NCBI GenBank assembly: GCA_964436865.1
Contig: CAYTFK010000390.1
Coordinates: forward strand, 1 to 6,109
Length of the DNA: 6,109 nt
DNA from: JAXGPP01 sp964436865
Lineage (GTDB): Bacteria; Planctomycetota; Planctomycetia; Pirellulales; Thermoguttaceae
Direction of reading: 5' to 3'
Position numbers and translations under genes: made by a program. Of this stretch, positions 3,976 through 6,109 are shown piece by piece. The notes under the pieces were generated by a model. The model ran no database searches. It was given only the letters and a program-made list of their open reading frames with translations, and was not told the origin of the DNA. The first letter of the stretch is position 1. Each line of letters starts with the position of its first letter.

Positions 3976-6109
3976 ATGTGCCGCATGCTTGCCTTCATTG
4001 TCTTGCTTCTCGTCCTGCCAACCGCGGCGATTGCGGCGGCGGGTGATACTCCAGTCCCTTCCGCGCCTAACCCCGATCTGCGTCAAGGCAGCGAGTCGCC
4101 GGAAGGATGGAAGCTCGAGGGGGGCGGCGGTCGCTGGGTCGACCGCGAAGCGCTCGAAGTGACGGGGATGGGGGACGACAACAGCCTCTGGCGGACGGAG
4201 AACCTGCCGTTTGAACCCGGCAGGCTGTACGAGTTTGAATTCCGAGCGCGTCGGCCGAGCGGTGCGGGGTCGGCCATTGCCGGGCCGACGTTCGCCAACC
4301 GCGACTATCACGAGATCGGTCCGGAGTGGAAACTCTATAGCCACGTTTTCCGCGCACCGGAAGGCGCACGGGGCTACCTGCGGCTGGGGCAATGGCACGC
4401 GACGGGGGCGATCCAGTTCGACTCGGTCGCCATCTACCCTGTGCTGGCCGGTCACAGCCGCGCGGGCGGACTCGTTTTGGGCGAGGGAGAATCGATTCGC
4501 AACGGGGTGTATCAGTTCCACGGCACGTTCGGGCACGAGGGGAGCAACGACCATCGCGTACTCGAGGAAAGCAACGTTGGATTCAACAGCGATCGGTGGA
4601 CGTTCGGCGACGGCGGCCGGGTGACCTATCGCTTCGCCCTGCCGGGGCACTCCTTCCGGACCGGACATGTCCGATTCAATGTGAACTACCACGTCGGCGG
4701 CACATGCACCGCCGAGGTGAGCCGCGACGGGCAGTCGTGGCAGACGCTCGCGTCGGCCGATGGCGTCGAGAGCGCCGAGGCAGAGGTGCCTGCTGGACTG
4801 TTGCCCGCGGAAACGCTGCTGGTCCGGCTCCGTGCCGGCGAGGGAAGCAACTTCCAGGTGAACCAGGTTGAATTTGAGGGGCGGATCGATCCTCCGGCCC
4901 CCGACGCGACCGGCGACACGATCTATGCCCGCCTGCGACGGGTGGATCCAGAGATCGCCATCGAGGGCCTGTCGCTGGAACGCTCCGGCGGGCAGGCGAT
5001 GCTCGAAGCGAGCGTCCGCAACACGACCGGGAAGGTGCTGGAGGTATCCGGCGCGATTCGACTGGCAGAAGCTGGCCGCGATCGCGGGTCTCAAAGCACG
5101 TCGACAATCCCGGCCGGCCAGAGCGCAAGGGTGCGCATTCCGCTGCCGGCCGCCGCACCCGGCGAGCACCGCGTTGAGTTCACGCTGGGCCGCGCTGGGC
5201 AGGCGACTGCCTTGGCCGCGCTGGAGTTCGAGCTGGCGGTGCCAGACTTCTATCGTACCGATTATGGCCAGCGAATCGCCGGCGCGCCGAATGGGATGGG
5301 CGTGTGGTGGTGCGATGCGGTGCACAAGGTGCCGAAGCAGCGGGCACTGCCGCAAAGCGAAGGACCGGCGGCAAGATTGGCGGCGGCCCGTCACGATTAT
5401 GAAGCGGCGCAGGTCATCGTCCGACCGGAGAGCGCGCTCAAGGGGCTTACGGCCAAGGCCGGTCCGCTCGTCGGCGCTAACGGCGCGACGATTGCCGCGG
5501 AGAACATCGAGATTCTCCGGGTGTACTACCACTTCGTCCAGCATCCGACCGACCGAACCGGGGTTCGCGATTGGTGGCCCGACGCCTTGCCGCCGCTGGC
5601 CGAGCCGATCGACGTGCCGGCCGGCGAGAACCAGCCGCTGTGGGTGCTGGTATATGTGCCCCGCGAGGCCAGGCCGGGCGACTATAAAGGCGAAATCACG
5701 CTCGAAGCGGAGGGTTTCTCTACCAAGGTGCCACTGGCGCTGCATGTCTGGGATTTCGTGCTGCCGGAACGGAACCACATGGAGACAGCCTTCGGCCTGA
5801 GCCCGGGGATGATCTTCCGTTACCACAACCTCAATACCGACGAAGACCGGCGTAAGGTGCTGGACCTTTACTGGGAGTGCTTCTCCAAGCACCGGATCAG
5901 TCCTTACGACCCGGTGCCGATGGATCCGATCCGCGTGAGCTTCGTTCCCAATGCCGATCCGCCGCGGGCCGAGGTTGATTTCTCGGCCTTCGACGCCGCC
6001 ATGGTCCGAGCCGTGGAGAAATATCATTTCACAGGCTATCGATTGCCCGTTCGCGGCATGGGAGGCGGGACGTTCCACGAGCGGGTCGAGCCGTCGATCG
6101 GCGAATATG
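3976..6109 (+). CDS. Secreted multi-domain GH123/DUF4091-like protein, 3' end missing
   Basis: Probable exported glycoside hydrolase related to GH123 (a family with N-acetylgalactosaminidases); 711 codons are visible with no stop before the window ends. Residues 1-22 form a Sec signal peptide: basic start, hydrophobic FIVLLLVLP, and a cut after AIA (18-20) or AAA (20-22). Residues 32-155 look like a carbohydrate-binding sandwich (PEGW near 42, RLGQWHATG near 136). Residues 165-302 form a second sandwich (FNSDRW 203-208, VSRDGQSW 248-255). Residues 320-425 look Ig-like. From about 440 a GH123 N-terminal-type region follows, with DYEAAQVIV (475-483, E476, Q479) and the family-typical PREARPGDYKG (562-572), ending at DFVLP (593-597). 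The DUF4091-type catalytic barrel begins after that and is truncated, so the expected Asp-Glu pair cannot be checked. The frame is open upstream of 3976, but the signal peptide and GGGAG site fix the start. The family call rests on motifs; substrate unknown. Confidence 0.85.
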   Translation, partial: MCRMLAFIVLLLVLPTAAIAAAGDTPVPSAPNPDLRQGSESPEGWKLEGGGGRWVDREALEVTGMGDDNSLWRTENLPFEPGRLYEFEFRARRPSGAGSAIAGPTFANRDYHEIGPEWKLYSHVFRAPEGARGYLRLGQWHATGAIQFDSVAIYPVLAGHSRAGGLVLGEGESIRNGVYQFHGTFGHEGSNDHRVLEESNVGFNSDRWTFGDGGRVTYRFALPGHSFRTGHVRFNVNYHVGGTCTAEVSRDGQSWQTLASADGVESAEAEVPAGLLPAETLLVRLRAGEGSNFQVNQVEFEGRIDPPAPDATGDTIYARLRRVDPEIAIEGLSLERSGGQAMLEASVRNTTGKVLEVSGAIRLAEAGRDRGSQSTSTIPAGQSARVRIPLPAAAPGEHRVEFTLGRAGQATALAALEFELAVPDFYRTDYGQRIAGAPNGMGVWWCDAVHKVPKQRALPQSEGPAARLAAARHDYEAAQVIVRPESALKGLTAKAGPLVGANGATIAAENIEILRVYYHFVQHPTDRTGVRDWWPDALPPLAEPIDVPAGENQPLWVLVYVPREARPGDYKGEITLEAEGFSTKVPLALHVWDFVLPERNHMETAFGLSPGMIFRYHNLNTDEDRRKVLDLYWECFSKHRISPYDPVPMDPIRVSFVPNADPPRAEVDFSAFDAAMVRAVEKYHFTGYRLPVRGMGGGTFHERVEPSIGEY

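Noticed and set aside
3878..4162. A 94-codon + strand frame overlapping the start of the GH123/DUF4091-like gene.
   Set aside because: Arg-rich product without motifs. The overlapping frame from 3976 has a signal peptide and continues for over 700 codons.
3775..6078. A 767-codon open frame on the - strand opposite the GH123/DUF4091-like gene.
   Set aside because: Its translation is Arg/His/Pro-rich with no recognisable domain, signal or ribosome site, and it lies fully opposite a gene with clear family motifs. Long antisense frames are common in GC-rich genes with strong third-position bias.

Overview
The window is 6,109 bases of GC-rich bacterial DNA (roughly two-thirds G+C by eye). All genes lie on the + strand. 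The gene content suggests a planctomycete, probably of the Pirellulales type. The grounds are large multi-domain secreted glycosidase-like proteins, a Tat-exported aldo/keto reductase, an Uma2-type nuclease of the 'DMSPE' subclass that is expanded in this phylum, and promoters with TTGnC / TAnnAT hexamers. The taxonomic call is inference from family content; no rRNA or marker gene is present.

Layout. (1) Bases 3-2180 carry the 3' part of a glycosyl-hydrolase-like 10 (GHL10) protein: a beta-sandwich, a glutamine-amidotransferase-like domain, a helical linker and a TIM barrel. Its N-terminus lies before base 1. (2) Bases 2181-2293 form a short regulatory gap with a good sigma70-like promoter. 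A perfect 10-bp inverted repeat encloses the promoter's -10 element and predicted start point. (3) Bases 2294-3169 encode a 291-residue Tat-exported aldo/keto reductase with an intact catalytic tetrad. (4) Bases 3192-3869, only 22 bp further on and probably in the same transcript, encode a 225-residue Uma2-family PD-(D/E)XK nuclease-like protein. (5) Bases 3870-3975 form a second short regulatory gap with a hairpin, a second promoter-like pair and a stem-loop at the expected start of the leader. (6) From 3976 to the window end runs a frame without a stop (711 codons so far). It encodes a secreted protein with several beta-sandwich modules leading into a GH123/DUF4091-type region, whose catalytic part is cut off.

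How the genes fit together. The two flanking genes look like envelope or extracellular enzymes acting on complex glycans, and the Tat aldo/keto reductase could act on released sugars or related carbonyl compounds in the same compartment. This suggests a glycan-processing neighbourhood, but no substrate can be read from the sequence. The Uma2 gene has no obvious link to that job and is best seen as an accessory gene sharing the reductase transcript. I see no mobile element, CRISPR array, tRNA, rRNA or clear novel defence system. The most unusual signals are the dyad around the reductase promoter and the structured leader of the last gene. No gap between genes exceeds about 115 bases.
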